From the NCBI RefSeq assembly GCF_014646815.1, contig NZ_BMNZ01000004.1, positions 26,437-90,436 of the forward strand: 64,000 bases of DNA, given 5' to 3'. Of this stretch, positions 16,087 to 24,277 are shown in pieces. The DNA comes from Terrabacter tumescens. Lineage in GTDB: Bacteria; Actinomycetota; Actinomycetes; Actinomycetales; Dermatophilaceae. Numbering within the stretch: the stretch's first letter is position 1; the number at the start of each line of letters is the position of its first letter. The notes under the pieces were generated by a model. That model did not search any database. It saw only the letters and a program-made list of their open reading frames with translations, and was not told the DNA's origin. The translations under genes were made by a program, and so were the position numbers.

Positions 16087-19000
16087 CTCGCTCGCGGGGT
16101 CAGGGCCGTGGCGAGGGGTGGGAGCCGCAGGGCCTCCCGGCCGAGTCCCAGGCGATGGAGGATGGCGGCCACCTCGTCGGGCTGGTTGGTCTCGGCGCCG
16201 GTCGCACCGACGGCCGCACGGACGCGGTCGAGGCGAGCGAGGTCGCACGCGAGCTGGAGCTCGTCCCCCTCGGTCCGGCGTGCGTCGACGAGCCGGCGGG
16301 TCCGCTGCTGCGCCGAGCGCCAGTCACCGGTCGCGCAGTCCAGGTCGACGGCCAGACGCAGGCAGTCGAGGTCCTCACCGCTTGGCGCGTGCGCATCGAG
16401 CTGCGGACGGGCGGCCCGCAGCTCCTCGCCCGCCCGGTCGGGGGCGCCCCGCAGCAGCTGGGCCCGGGCGAGCGCGAGCCGGCAGTGGGCGGCTCCGAGC
16501 TCGTCGCGCAGGTCCTCGGCGATCCTCAGGGCCTCGGTGAGCAGGTCCGCGGCGTCATCGACCCGCCCCAGGTCGAGCAGGCCCTCGGACCGGGTCACGA
16601 GCCAGATGCAGGTCCGCCGTGTCGACCCGCCCTGCCGTGAGGCCTCCACCATCGTCGCGAGCAAGGGGTCACCGTCGCCCGGGCGGCCCATGTTGCGCAG
16701 CAGCACGCCCCGTTGGCCGTCAGCGCCCAACCGCCCCTGCTCGTCCCCGCGCTGCTCGGCGAGGGCGGCCACGGCGGCATACGCCTCTAGGGCCTCGTCG
16801 AACCTGTTGAGCACCATGGCGGCCCACCCGATCTGGACCGTCGCGGCCTGCACGAGGGCGATGTCGCCCAGCGCGCGAGCGGTCTCGAGCCGCCGCGAGG
16901 CGACCGTGGGCAGCTCGGGGAAGCGCCTCGCTTGGGCGAGCACACCGAAGAGCGCGCCGAGCAGCTGGGCCAGCAGGCCCTGGTCGCACGTCTCGGGGTA
17001 GTCGTCGAGCGCCAGGCGCAGGACGCGCTCCCGTTCGTCGTCGTAGGCGCGGACGGTGAGGAAGGTGCGCAGCGCGAGTGCGAGTCGAGCGGCGAGCTCG
17101 CGCTCCTCGAGGGCGACGGAGCTGAGCACGGCCGCCGTGAGGTTGATCCGCTCCGCCTCGAACCAGTCGGCGGGCGCCCGGGACGGCGCCGGGGTGAGTG
17201 GGGTCCCGCCCGCGCCACCGGTGCCGGTGCGGGGGCCGGCGAGCGTCGTCGCCGACGGCGCGGGCCCTTCGGCACCGAGGTGCGCCTCGGCCACCAGGGC
17301 GAGGCTCAGCCAGGCGGAGTCGAGGCCCAGGGACAGGGCGTCGCGGGCGGCCGCGCCCTCGGTGGCGAGCAGCCGCTCGCGGGACAGCTCGACGACGAGG
17401 CTGTGCACCCGGAAGCGGGCCTGCCCTGCCGCGTCGCGACCGCTCGGCTCGACGAGGTGCCGGTCGATGAGCAGGTCGAGGGCCTGCCGGGCGTCCCCGT
17501 GCGTGACGCCCTCGCCCATGAGCAGCCGCGGCACCCACTCGGGCCACTCGCCGGACGTGGCGCCGAGGCGGGCGAAGAGGGTCGCGGCCGGCGCGGCCAG
17601 GTCGCTCACCGAGGCTCCGATGCTCGCCCGCACGTCGATGTCGCCCACCGACAGCTCGTCGAGCCGTGCGTGCTCGCCCGAGAGCCGGTCACGCAGCTCG
17701 TCCAGCTCGAGGTCGGCGTTCGTCGCGAGCTTGGCCCCGGCGACGCAGAGTGCGAGAGGGAGGTGGCCGCACAGGGCGCTGATCTCGGCGACGACCGGGT
17801 CCACCCCCGTCGAGGTGCGGGTGCCGGCCGCCCCGGGCGCCACGTGCCGGTCCGGACCGGCGAGCTCGACGATGAGCCCGGCCGCGTCCTCGGGGGACAG
17901 CGGCGGCACGGTGTGGCGCCGCACTCCGACGAGGCCCGCCAGCTTGCTGCGTGAGGTGACGATGGCGGCAGAGCCGGGACCGGTCGGCAGCAGGCGTCGA
18001 ACCTGCGCCTCGCTCAGGGCGTCGTCGAGCACGACGAGCAGCCGCTTGCGGTCGATCGTGCTGCGGTAGAGCGAGATCCGCTCGTCGGGGTCGGCCGGGA
18101 TGGCAGCCGGGTCGACGCCGAGGGCCCGGAGGAAGCGGGCCGCGACGTCGTGCACGTCCGCGGAGCCGCGGGGACCGTGGCCGAGGGCGGCGTGGAGGGT
18201 GCCGTCCGGGTAGGCGTCCCCGAGCGCGTGCCCGGCAGCGACGGCGAGGGCCGTCTTGCCGACCCCTCCGACGCCGACGAGGACGACGACGGTGGGTCTA
18301 CCGCCGGGTGCTGGCGTCGCAGGAGAGGGGTGAGACAGGCCGGCGGTCAGTGAGCCCAGCTGTGCCGCCAGCGCGGTGAGCAGCTCGTCCCGGCCGACGA
18401 GGGTCCACGCCAGGGCGGGCAGCTCGCGCGGCACGGGTTTCGGCCGCGAGACCCCGGGGGAGGGGGCTGCCGCGACGGAACGCCCCTCGAGGATCTCGAC
18501 GTTGAGCTCGGCGAGGGCGGCGCCGGGCTCGACCCCGAGCTCGTCGACGAAGGTGCGCCTCAGGCGTCGGTACTCGTCACCGGCCTCGCTGCGCCGGCCG
18601 GTCGCGGCCAGGGCCCGGAGCCGGTGGGCGTGGAGGCGCTCATTCCACGGGTCGAGGTGCAGCTGGCTCGCGGTGGTGGCCAGGACCTGGTCGTGCATGC
18701 CGGCGGCCGCGAGCGACTCGACGAGCAGGTCGACGGCGCCGACCCGCTCGTCGTGCAGCGACTGCACGAGGGTCGCGACCTCGGTGTCGGTGGTGGCGGG
18801 AGCTGCGTCGCCGAGCGGTGAACCGCGCCAGAGGTCCAGCGCCTGCCCGAGTGTCCGGGCGACTGCGGCGGGGTCGCCGGCCTCGGCCGTGCCGCGTGCC
18901 TCCGTGACGAGCTGGCGGAAGTCCACGACGTCGAGCCGGTGCCGGCCCATCCGCAGCTGGTAGCCGAACGGGCGCGTTGCCACGAGGTCACGGTCATGGG

Positions 19001-19223
19001 TCGCGAGGCGGCGCCGGAGCCCGGCCATGAGGTTCTGCAGCTGCTGCTTCGCGGTCGGGGGCGGCTCGGTCCAGAGGACGTCGATGAGTCGCTCGGTCGG
19101 GACGAGCCGGTCGGCGCCGAGGACGAGCATCGCGAGCACCAGACGCTCACGGCCGCTGCCGAGAGGCACCTGCACCCCGTCGTCGGTGAGGACCTCGACC
19201 GGCCCCAGCACCCCAAATCGCAC
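16080..19223 (-). CDS. AfsR/SARP family regulator with NB-ARC and TPR domains
   Basis: A 1047-residue regulator. Residues 1-95 are the OmpR-like winged helix (FGVLGPVEVLTDDG...), 100-245 the bacterial transcriptional activation domain (DLWRGSPLGD, ELGVEPGAALAELN), about 310-560 a STAND-type NB-ARC ATPase with P-loop LVGVGGVGKTALAV and Walker B-like RLLVVLDDAL, and the remainder is made of TPR-like helical repeats (YAAVAALAEQRGD). GTG 19223 gives the canonical N-terminus. AfsR-type proteins bind direct repeats overlapping the -35 region and recruit RNA polymerase. Four promoters within 5 kb carry a matching repeat pair, so this is probably a local regulator; its ligand or trigger is unknown. 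Confidence 0.9.
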   Translation of the reverse strand: MRFGVLGPVEVLTDDGVQVPLGSGRERLVLAMLVLGADRLVPTERLIDVLWTEPPPTAKQQLQNLMAGLRRRLATHDRDLVATRPFGYQLRMGRHRLDVVDFRQLVTEARGTAEAGDPAAVARTLGQALDLWRGSPLGDAAPATTDTEVATLVQSLHDERVGAVDLLVESLAAAGMHDQVLATTASQLHLDPWNERLHAHRLRALAATGRRSEAGDEYRRLRRTFVDELGVEPGAALAELNVEILEGRSVAAAPSPGVSRPKPVPRELPALAWTLVGRDELLTALAAQLGSLTAGLSHPSPATPAPGGRPTVVVLVGVGGVGKTALAVAAGHALGDAYPDGTLHAALGHGPRGSADVHDVAARFLRALGVDPAAIPADPDERISLYRSTIDRKRLLVVLDDALSEAQVRRLLPTGPGSAAIVTSRSKLAGLVGVRRHTVPPLSPEDAAGLIVELAGPDRHVAPGAAGTRTSTGVDPVVAEISALCGHLPLALCVAGAKLATNADLELDELRDRLSGEHARLDELSVGDIDVRASIGASVSDLAAPAATLFARLGATSGEWPEWVPRLLMGEGVTHGDARQALDLLIDRHLVEPSGRDAAGQARFRVHSLVVELSRERLLATEGAAARDALSLGLDSAWLSLALVAEAHLGAEGPAPSATTLAGPRTGTGGAGGTPLTPAPSRAPADWFEAERINLTAAVLSSVALEERELAARLALALRTFLTVRAYDDERERVLRLALDDYPETCDQGLLAQLLGALFGVLAQARRFPELPTVASRRLETARALGDIALVQAATVQIGWAAMVLNRFDEALEAYAAVAALAEQRGDEQGRLGADGQRGVLLRNMGRPGDGDPLLATMVEASRQGGSTRRTCIWLVTRSEGLLDLGRVDDAADLLTEALRIAEDLRDELGAAHCRLALARAQLLRGAPDRAGEELRAARPQLDAHAPSGEDLDCLRLAVDLDCATGDWRSAQQRTRRLVDARRTEGDELQLACDLARLDRVRAAVGATGAETNQPDEVAAILHRLGLGREALRLPPLATALTPRASC

Positions 19224-19331
19224 GGGTCATTGATACCCGACGCCGAGCGTGGCGGGGCAAACCGAACCGCCGTGGCCCCGGCTCGGTCTGCCGGGGCGGC
19301 TCGGTTTGGTGGCGGCGTCGGCCCGATGCTG

Positions 19332-19365
19332 CGGTTAGTCGAATGTTAGGGAGGCGTCGAATCGT
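19332..19365 (+). promoter_or_regulatory. SARP-type direct repeats for the NlpC/P60 gene
   Basis: GTTAG at 19334-19338 and 19345-19349, 11 bp apart on the coding strand, about 130 bp upstream of the start codon and followed by a possible -10 (GAATCG). The pair lies in the divergent region shared with the SARP gene. Confidence 0.65.
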
Positions 19366-19478
19366 GTGCGGGGGCAGGCACCCCGCCTGCACACGGCACG
19401 CGGCACGCGGCATACGTCCGCGTCGTGCCGAAGGAGCGGCCGACGTGGCTCGGCCTCACAACCACAGGGAGACAATTC

Positions 19479-20015
19479 ATGAAGACCCAGCCCACCCGCC
19501 GCGCCGTCCTGCGCTCGGCGCTCGCGACCGCAGTGCTCTCGACCGCAGTCCTCACGGCCGGCCCGGCGCTCACGGCGCAGGCCGCCCCGAACGACCCGAT
19601 CTCCCGCGCCGACGTCATCGCCCGCGCCCAGAACTGGATGGACCGCAACATCCAGTACAGCCAGACCGGCACGGCGACCGGCCCGGACGGCGTCTACTCC
19701 TGGCGCCGTGACTGCTCGGGCTTCGTCTCGATGGCTCTCAAGCTCGGCCCCACCGGCCTGAGCGCCCCCAACACGACGGCCCTCGCCGGCTCGACCTACA
19801 GCTCCGGCATCTCGAAGGCCAACATGAAGGCGGGCGACTACCTCGTCGACGCGGGCAACCACGTCGTGCTCTTCCACAAGTGGGCCAACACCGACCACAC
19901 GCAGTTCTGGCTCTACGAGGAGTCCAACCCGACCGACGACATGAACCACCGCATCGCCAACCTCAGCACCTACGCCGGCTACGTCGCCCGCCGCGCGGAC
20001 AACATCCGCGACTGA
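19479..20015 (+). CDS. Secreted NlpC/P60-like cell-wall hydrolase
   Basis: A 178-residue secreted protein. ATG 19479 follows GGGAG; the signal region starts KTQPTRRAVLRSALATAV and contains a twin arginine, so Tat export is possible, with cleavage near AQA (about residue 37). The mature domain shows the NlpC/P60 catalytic Cys in RRDCSGFVSMALKLG, His in DAGNHVVLFHKW, and a third polar residue in YEESNP. No wall-binding domain is present. These enzymes usually cut gamma-D-Glu-diaminopimelate bonds in peptidoglycan peptides. It shares its promoter architecture with the other genes of the cluster. Confidence 0.82.
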   Translation: MKTQPTRRAVLRSALATAVLSTAVLTAGPALTAQAAPNDPISRADVIARAQNWMDRNIQYSQTGTATGPDGVYSWRRDCSGFVSMALKLGPTGLSAPNTTALAGSTYSSGISKANMKAGDYLVDAGNHVVLFHKWANTDHTQFWLYEESNPTDDMNHRIANLSTYAGYVARRADNIRD

Positions 20016-20028
20016 CCGACCCGATGGC

Positions 20029-20055
20029 GCCCGCCCCGATCCTCCCGGGGCGGGC
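20029..20055. terminator. Bidirectional terminator between convergent genes
   Basis: GCCCGCCCCG (20029-20038), 7-base loop, CGGGGCGGGC (20046-20055). It sits between the stops of two convergent genes and can serve both. Confidence 0.75.
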
Positions 20056-20064
20056 ACCGTCGTG

Positions 20065-20712
20065 CTACCAGCCGGTGCGGCCGAGCGTCTGGCGGACCGA
20101 GTCGCGGATCGAGACCATGTCCCAGTTGAACGGGTCGGTGCGGCCTGAGGCACTCGTCTCCTGGTGGGCCCGCACGAAGCGGTGGTCGTGCCCGAGCGCG
20201 CCGACGATCCGGGCCGCGACCAGGACTGCGACGGACTTCTGCACGCTCGTGGCGTACTGCGTGGGCTCGGCCGACGTGGCGGCATACTCGATCTGCACCC
20301 CGACGTAGAGCGCGTCGGCCGACCCCTCGGGGACCGGCCCGCTGTCGAGGGCCCGTCCGGCGTGGTGAGCGCGTCCGGCGGCGATCACCCAGCACTCGCC
20401 GTTGCGGTCGACGAGCACGTGGCACCGCGGGGCTCCCGACGCGACCCGGGTCCCGGCCGCCCCGTCGCCCGTCAGCTCGGCGAGCGACGGGGCAGGCGCC
20501 TCCGGCGTCGCGAAGGCACCCGTGTGGTGCAGGAGCACACCGACCGGTGCGAACGGGCCGGTCACCGCGCGGGACTGCCAGCCAGGGGTCTCGTGGACGG
20601 TCAGGCCTGCGTCGGACAGCGCGCCCGCGAGCCAGAGGAGGCTCCTCGCGTCGGCGAGGTCCTCCGGCGAGGGTGGGGAGAGCGGGCCGCCGGCGCGCGG
20701 TGATTGGGCCAT
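20065..20712 (-). CDS. N-acetylmuramoyl-L-alanine amidase (Amidase_2/PGRP type), no signal peptide
   Basis: A 215-residue protein; ATG 20712 has GGAGG seven bases upstream. The amidase_2 zinc-site pattern is visible: first His pair in VGVLLHHTGAF, GECWVIAAGRAHHAG in the middle, and the last ligand in RFVRAHQETSA. The fold is the one shared by T7 lysozyme, AmpD and phage endolysins, which cut the MurNAc-L-Ala bond. There is no signal peptide or transmembrane segment, so it would act in the cytoplasm (AmpD-like recycling) or be released by lysis. It is the fourth gene here with paired GTTAG repeats in its promoter. Confidence 0.83.
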   Translation of the reverse strand: MAQSPRAGGPLSPPSPEDLADARSLLWLAGALSDAGLTVHETPGWQSRAVTGPFAPVGVLLHHTGAFATPEAPAPSLAELTGDGAAGTRVASGAPRCHVLVDRNGECWVIAAGRAHHAGRALDSGPVPEGSADALYVGVQIEYAATSAEPTQYATSVQKSVAVLVAARIVGALGHDHRFVRAHQETSASGRTDPFNWDMVSIRDSVRQTLGRTGW

Positions 20713-20769
20713 CTGGGCCTCCTTCGATGACGCCGGGCGATCCGGGCGCGATCGAACCCTGCCGACCGT

Positions 20770-20790
20770 CAGTAACAACGCCCTAACCGC
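20770..20790 (-). promoter_or_regulatory. SARP-type direct repeats for the amidase gene
   Basis: On the minus strand GGTTAGG (around 20787-20783) and TGTTACT (20776-20772 core) are 11 bp apart, about 60 bp upstream of the amidase ATG. The second repeat is GTTAC rather than GTTAG. Confidence 0.6.
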
Positions 20791-20864
20791 GGCCCCACCG
20801 TCGCAGACGCACTCGGGCGTGACGGGCCGTTCGCACGATGAGCGCCCCGAGCGGCACGGAGCCG

Positions 20865-21296
20865 TCAGGGCTCGAGGAGCACGGGGCCCGGTCCCCGATC
20901 GGCCAGCACGTCCGACGGGTTGTTGAGGGCGCAGGTGCGCAGGCTGAGGCAGCCGCAGCCGATGCAGGAGTCGAGCTGGTCGCGCAGCCGCTCGATGCGT
21001 CGGATCTGGTCGTCGAGACGGCTGCGCCAGGCGCGCGAGAGGCGGGCCCAGTCACCGGCGGTGGGAGTGCGTCCCTCCGGCAGCGTGGCGAGCGCAGCCC
21101 TGATCTCGTCCAGGGACAAGCCGATTCGCTGGGCGGCGCGGATGAACGAGACGCGTCGGATCGTGACCCGCTCGTAGCGCCGCTGGTTGCCGGAGGTGCG
21201 CACCGAGTCGATGAGCCCGAGGTCCTCCCAGTAGCGCAGCGCCGACGTCGCGGCGCCGGTGCGCTCGGCGACCTGGCCGATCGTGAGCGTCGACAT
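20865..21296 (-). CDS. soxR: Redox-sensing MerR-family regulator SoxR
   Basis: A 143-residue MerR-type protein beginning TIGQVAERTGAATSALRYWE (winged helix-turn-helix) with a dimerisation helix and the intact [2Fe-2S] motif CIGCGCLSLRTC near residues 111-122. The cluster spacing C-x2-C-x-C-x5-C is that of SoxR. In actinobacteria SoxR answers redox-active metabolites such as actinorhodin-like quinones rather than superoxide. The gene directly follows the P-loop kinase gene (its ATG is one base beyond that gene's stop on the other side), and no palindromic target was resolved in the short upstream space. Confidence 0.92.
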   Translation of the reverse strand: MSTLTIGQVAERTGAATSALRYWEDLGLIDSVRTSGNQRRYERVTIRRVSFIRAAQRIGLSLDEIRAALATLPEGRTPTAGDWARLSRAWRSRLDDQIRRIERLRDQLDSCIGCGCLSLRTCALNNPSDVLADRGPGPVLLEP

Positions 21297-21860
21297 CTAC
21301 GCGATCCGCGCCTCGGCCAGGCGCGCGACGATCTCCTCGACGGTCTCGTCGGGCGTCTGCTGCGAGCTGTCGAGCCAGAGCCCGATGTGCGGGGTCTCGG
21401 TGCGCACCTTGTGGTCGAAGTCGCGGATCGACCAGAGGTCGCCGTAGCCGACCTTGGCCCGCTCGGACTCGCGCTGCATGACGGTGCCGACGTCGGGCGC
21501 CAGCATGACGAGGCTCAGCGGCCGCGCGGTCAGCTGGTCGAGGAACGGCTGCAGGCTCGCCCCGACGAAGAGGTCCTGCACGACGACGGTGAAGCCGGCC
21601 GCGGCGTACTCGTTCGCGGAGTGGGCGGTGATGGCGTGGCGCAGGGCGAGCTGCCGCTCGGCCTCGGGGTCGCCATGCGGCGACATGTCGACGCGTCCGC
21701 GCACGACGACCCGCCGGAACTCGTCCCCGCGAAGGTGGACGGCGCGCGAGAAGCGCTCGGCGAGCAGCTGGGAGACGGTCGACTTGCCCGCTGCCATGAC
21801 GCCGGTGACGACGATGACCTGCGGGATGTCGACGGCGGGGTGGAGGGGCCGGTCGCTCAC
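21297..21860 (-). CDS. Small P-loop kinase (chloramphenicol phosphotransferase-like)
   Basis: A 187-residue P-loop protein: Walker A VVTGVMAAGKST at about residues 17-28, an LRGDEFRR segment for substrate binding, and a lid with Arg in MQRESERAK. The proportions fit small-molecule kinases of the chloramphenicol 3-O-phosphotransferase/AAA_33 group, but the substrate cannot be read from the sequence. The stop codon is immediately before the SoxR start on the minus strand, so both genes are probably read together. Confidence 0.75.
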   Translation of the reverse strand: MSDRPLHPAVDIPQVIVVTGVMAAGKSTVSQLLAERFSRAVHLRGDEFRRVVVRGRVDMSPHGDPEAERQLALRHAITAHSANEYAAAGFTVVVQDLFVGASLQPFLDQLTARPLSLVMLAPDVGTVMQRESERAKVGYGDLWSIRDFDHKVRTETPHIGLWLDSSQQTPDETVEEIVARLAEARIA

Positions 21861-21950
21861 GTTGCACCACCCTAGGGGTCGGCGCCCGAAAAGTCGCCGG
21901 ACCTCAGGTGACGTTCAGGTGCCCGCACCGATGGCGTATGCCGTCTGCCA

Positions 21951-22077
21951 CCTTCTCGTCGAGTGGCCCCGTCGTCACACGGCCGGGCCGCAGACGAGCT
22001 CGAGTGGCCCCGCCGTCACACCGGTCACCCGACGACGGGTGGGTCGGGTGTGACGGAGAGGCCACTCGACGAGAAGG
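21951..22077. repeat. Intergenic repeat cluster with GTCGAGTGGCC core
   Basis: Three copies of a 23-bp element, GTCGAGTGGCCCCGTCGTCA plus CAC: 21958-21980, a variant at 21999-22021, and an inverted variant at 22048-22070. The outer copies form an 18-bp perfect inverted repeat (21951-21968 with 22060-22077), able to fold as a long hairpin that could terminate the FHA operon. The same core recurs at 40.1 kb. Confidence 0.7.
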
Positions 22078-22088
22078 GGGGACGGTCG

Positions 22089-22991
22089 TCAGGCGTAGGC
22101 CTCGACCTCGTCGGGCGTGGCCCGGCGCACGACGACGCGGGTCCAGGCACCGACGTAGAGCCGGTCGTCGTCACTGAGCTCGGTCTTGGGCCCGACGGCG
22201 ATGGCCGTGACGGGCAGCGGCCCGGCGGCCGGGCCGACGAAGGTGCCGTTGGAGCTGCCGAGGTCCTCGACGAACCAGCGCGTGCCGTCGGTCGTCAGCT
22301 GGGCGTGCCGGCGGCTGACGCCCGGGTCGGACGACAGGTCGATCTCGGGCCGGGTGTTCTTGCTCGTCGACACGCGCCCGAGCAGCACGCTGCGGTGACG
22401 CAGCGGCATGATCGTCGGCAGTCCGGGGGAGGGGCATGGGTCCTCCGCCTCCTGGGTCTGGTACCAGTCGGGGTCGACCCAGACCTCGGCCAGCCACTCG
22501 AACGTCTCGGGTGCGGCCCCCGTACCGGCCCCCGCCGTCGAACCGGCGGCCGAGCCGGCCGCGGCACCGGTGGCCGAGCCAGCCGCCGCTGCCGCTGCAG
22601 CCGCTGCGGCCTCCGGGCCGGGGACGGCCTCGCCGTCGGGCTCGGTGTCGTCGAGCTCACCGGGCACGGCCGAGGGGTCGCGCGGCATGGCGCCGGTCGT
22701 GAAGTCGTAGCCGCAGGCCTCGCAGAACAGCGCACCGTCGGGGTTCTCGGTCTTGCAGTTCGGGCACACGAGCGCGGTGGGAGTGGCCGGAGGCTCGACG
22801 GGCGCGCTCGCCGCGGCGGACGGCACACCCCATGGTCCGAGGTCGAGCGAGGAGCCGGTCGACGACGGTGCGGGGCCACCCGCCGGCTCGGCGCTCGCCG
22901 CCGGCTGCGCGCTCGCGTCGATGGGGGATCCGCAGGTGTCGCAGTAGTCCTCGGCCTCGGACGTGTGTCCGTTGGGGCAGACAGCGCTCAT
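22089..22991 (-). CDS. FHA-domain protein with two zinc ribbons
   Basis: A 300-residue protein at the end of the operon; ATG 22991 overlaps the VWA stop (ATGA). A first metal site is formed by C5, H9 and the pair YCDTCG; a second by CPNCKTENPDGALFCEACG near residues 76-95. An Ala/Gly-rich linker follows (about 125-160), then an FHA domain at about 205-290 with the phosphothreonine-binding motifs LLGRVSTS, GVSRRHAQL and DLGSSNGTFVG. In mycobacteria and corynebacteria the FHA protein GarA/OdhI is the target of PknG; this protein is larger and lacks the short ETT motif of GarA at its N-terminus, so it is a relative by domain, not a clear ortholog. It probably reads phosphorylation by the kinase in the same operon. 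Confidence 0.85.
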   Translation of the reverse strand: MSAVCPNGHTSEAEDYCDTCGSPIDASAQPAASAEPAGGPAPSSTGSSLDLGPWGVPSAAASAPVEPPATPTALVCPNCKTENPDGALFCEACGYDFTTGAMPRDPSAVPGELDDTEPDGEAVPGPEAAAAAAAAAAGSATGAAAGSAAGSTAGAGTGAAPETFEWLAEVWVDPDWYQTQEAEDPCPSPGLPTIMPLRHRSVLLGRVSTSKNTRPEIDLSSDPGVSRRHAQLTTDGTRWFVEDLGSSNGTFVGPAAGPLPVTAIAVGPKTELSDDDRLYVGAWTRVVVRRATPDEVEAYA

Positions 22992-24277
22992 CGGCGCACC
23001 CGGCTCGTCTTCGTCGAGGCGGTGTCGAGCGACATCTCGTCGATCTTGGACGCGCTCTTCTTGAGGCGGACGGTGCCCGTGTCGGCGTCGTCGATCTCGA
23101 CGACCTTCTTCAGGCGCGTCGTCATCTCGTCGTTGCCCGTCGCGTCGGCGAGCTGGACGGCGCGGCCGAGCTTGGCCGTGGCGACGTCGTCCTGGCCGGC
23201 GGCCTTGGCGGCCAGGCCCTCCTGGATGACGGTGGCGAGCTCGGCCTGACCGGTGTAGGCGGCGACGGCGGGGTCGATGCGCGTCGTGAGCGAGTCGTCG
23301 TTGCTCCACTTGGCCTTGACGAGCGCCTGCGCGACGGGGTCGCCGCCGAGCGAGAACTGCACGCGGGCCGCGAGCTGCTCCTGCCCGAGCGTGCGGGCCG
23401 GGAGGCGGACGGCCACGTGGTAGTCGCGGCTCTCGTCGGACCACGCCCCGGTCGGGTAGGCACCCGTGAGCGGGTTGACGACGGTGCGGCGCGAGGTGAG
23501 GTCCTCGAGCGTGGGCGAGACCTGCTTGACGAAGAGCAGCTCGGCGCCCTGCGGGACCCACACGCGCAGCTCGGAGTTGGCGATGCCGCGCGACATCGAG
23601 GCGCGCATCATCGCCTCGAACTCCGCCGCCATCTCCTCGGGGGCCGGGATGAGGTCGACGGTGCCGAGCAGCGCCGAGGCGATGCCGCGCACCTCGTCGA
23701 CGCGCCACTGGTCACCGACGCCGCGGCAGTCGCACTGGAAGGCGCCGACGCAGCTTGCGACCGCGGCCTGCAGCGAGGCCGGCGTCTCGCCCTCGTTGAC
23801 GCCGTCGGTGAGCAGGATCGCGTGGCGCTTGGTCACGTGGGGGACCGTCTCGAAGATCTGGCGGGCGAGCGTCAGCCACGTGCCCATCGCCGTGCCGCCG
23901 TTGGCGCGCAGCCCCTCGATGGCGCGGTTGGCCTCGCCACGGGTGTGCCCCGACATCGGCACGAGGGCGCCCTGGTGGCTGTAGGGGTAGACGATCTGGG
24001 CGGTGCCGTTGCCCGAGACGATCGAGAAGAGCGTGCCGTCGACGATCTCGGCGAGCGCCGCCTTGGCAGCCTCGCCGGCGGCCTGCACGCCGCGGCGGCC
24101 CATGGAGCCCGAGGTGTCGATGAGGATGACCTCGGCGGCCGATCCGGGGTCGGTCGTCCCGGACGAGGCCGTCGCGGTGGACGCACCGGTGGACGTCACA
24201 CGCACGATGGCGTGCACGTCGGTGCCCCCGTCGGGCAGGAACTCGTTCTGGAACACCTCTGCCGTGAAGTCAGCCAT
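22988..24277 (-). CDS. VWA-domain protein (TerY-like) with Ser/Thr-rich tail
   Basis: A 429-residue protein; ATG 24277 follows AAGGGGA. The von Willebrand A domain has an intact metal site: DTSGSMG (residues 54-60), NGGTAMGTW and LLTDGVNEGE. The C-terminal third is mixed alpha/beta and ends with a basic, Ser/Thr-rich tail (ADTGTVRLKKSASK, SLDTASTKTSRVRR) that would suit kinase phosphorylation and FHA binding. VWA proteins coupled to a PP2C phosphatase and a Ser/Thr kinase form the TerY-P triad of tellurite-resistance-like systems. Cytosolic; no membrane segment. Confidence 0.85.
   Translation of the reverse strand: MADFTAEVFQNEFLPDGGTDVHAIVRVTSTGASTATASSGTTDPGSAAEVILIDTSGSMGRRGVQAAGEAAKAALAEIVDGTLFSIVSGNGTAQIVYPYSHQGALVPMSGHTRGEANRAIEGLRANGGTAMGTWLTLARQIFETVPHVTKRHAILLTDGVNEGETPASLQAAVASCVGAFQCDCRGVGDQWRVDEVRGIASALLGTVDLIPAPEEMAAEFEAMMRASMSRGIANSELRVWVPQGAELLFVKQVSPTLEDLTSRRTVVNPLTGAYPTGAWSDESRDYHVAVRLPARTLGQEQLAARVQFSLGGDPVAQALVKAKWSNDDSLTTRIDPAVAAYTGQAELATVIQEGLAAKAAGQDDVATAKLGRAVQLADATGNDEMTTRLKKVVEIDDADTGTVRLKKSASKIDEMSLDTASTKTSRVRR

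Noticed and set aside
20065-20712. Prophage endolysin
   Set aside because: No phage structural, integrase or holin genes nearby, and the promoter matches the neighbouring bacterial genes.
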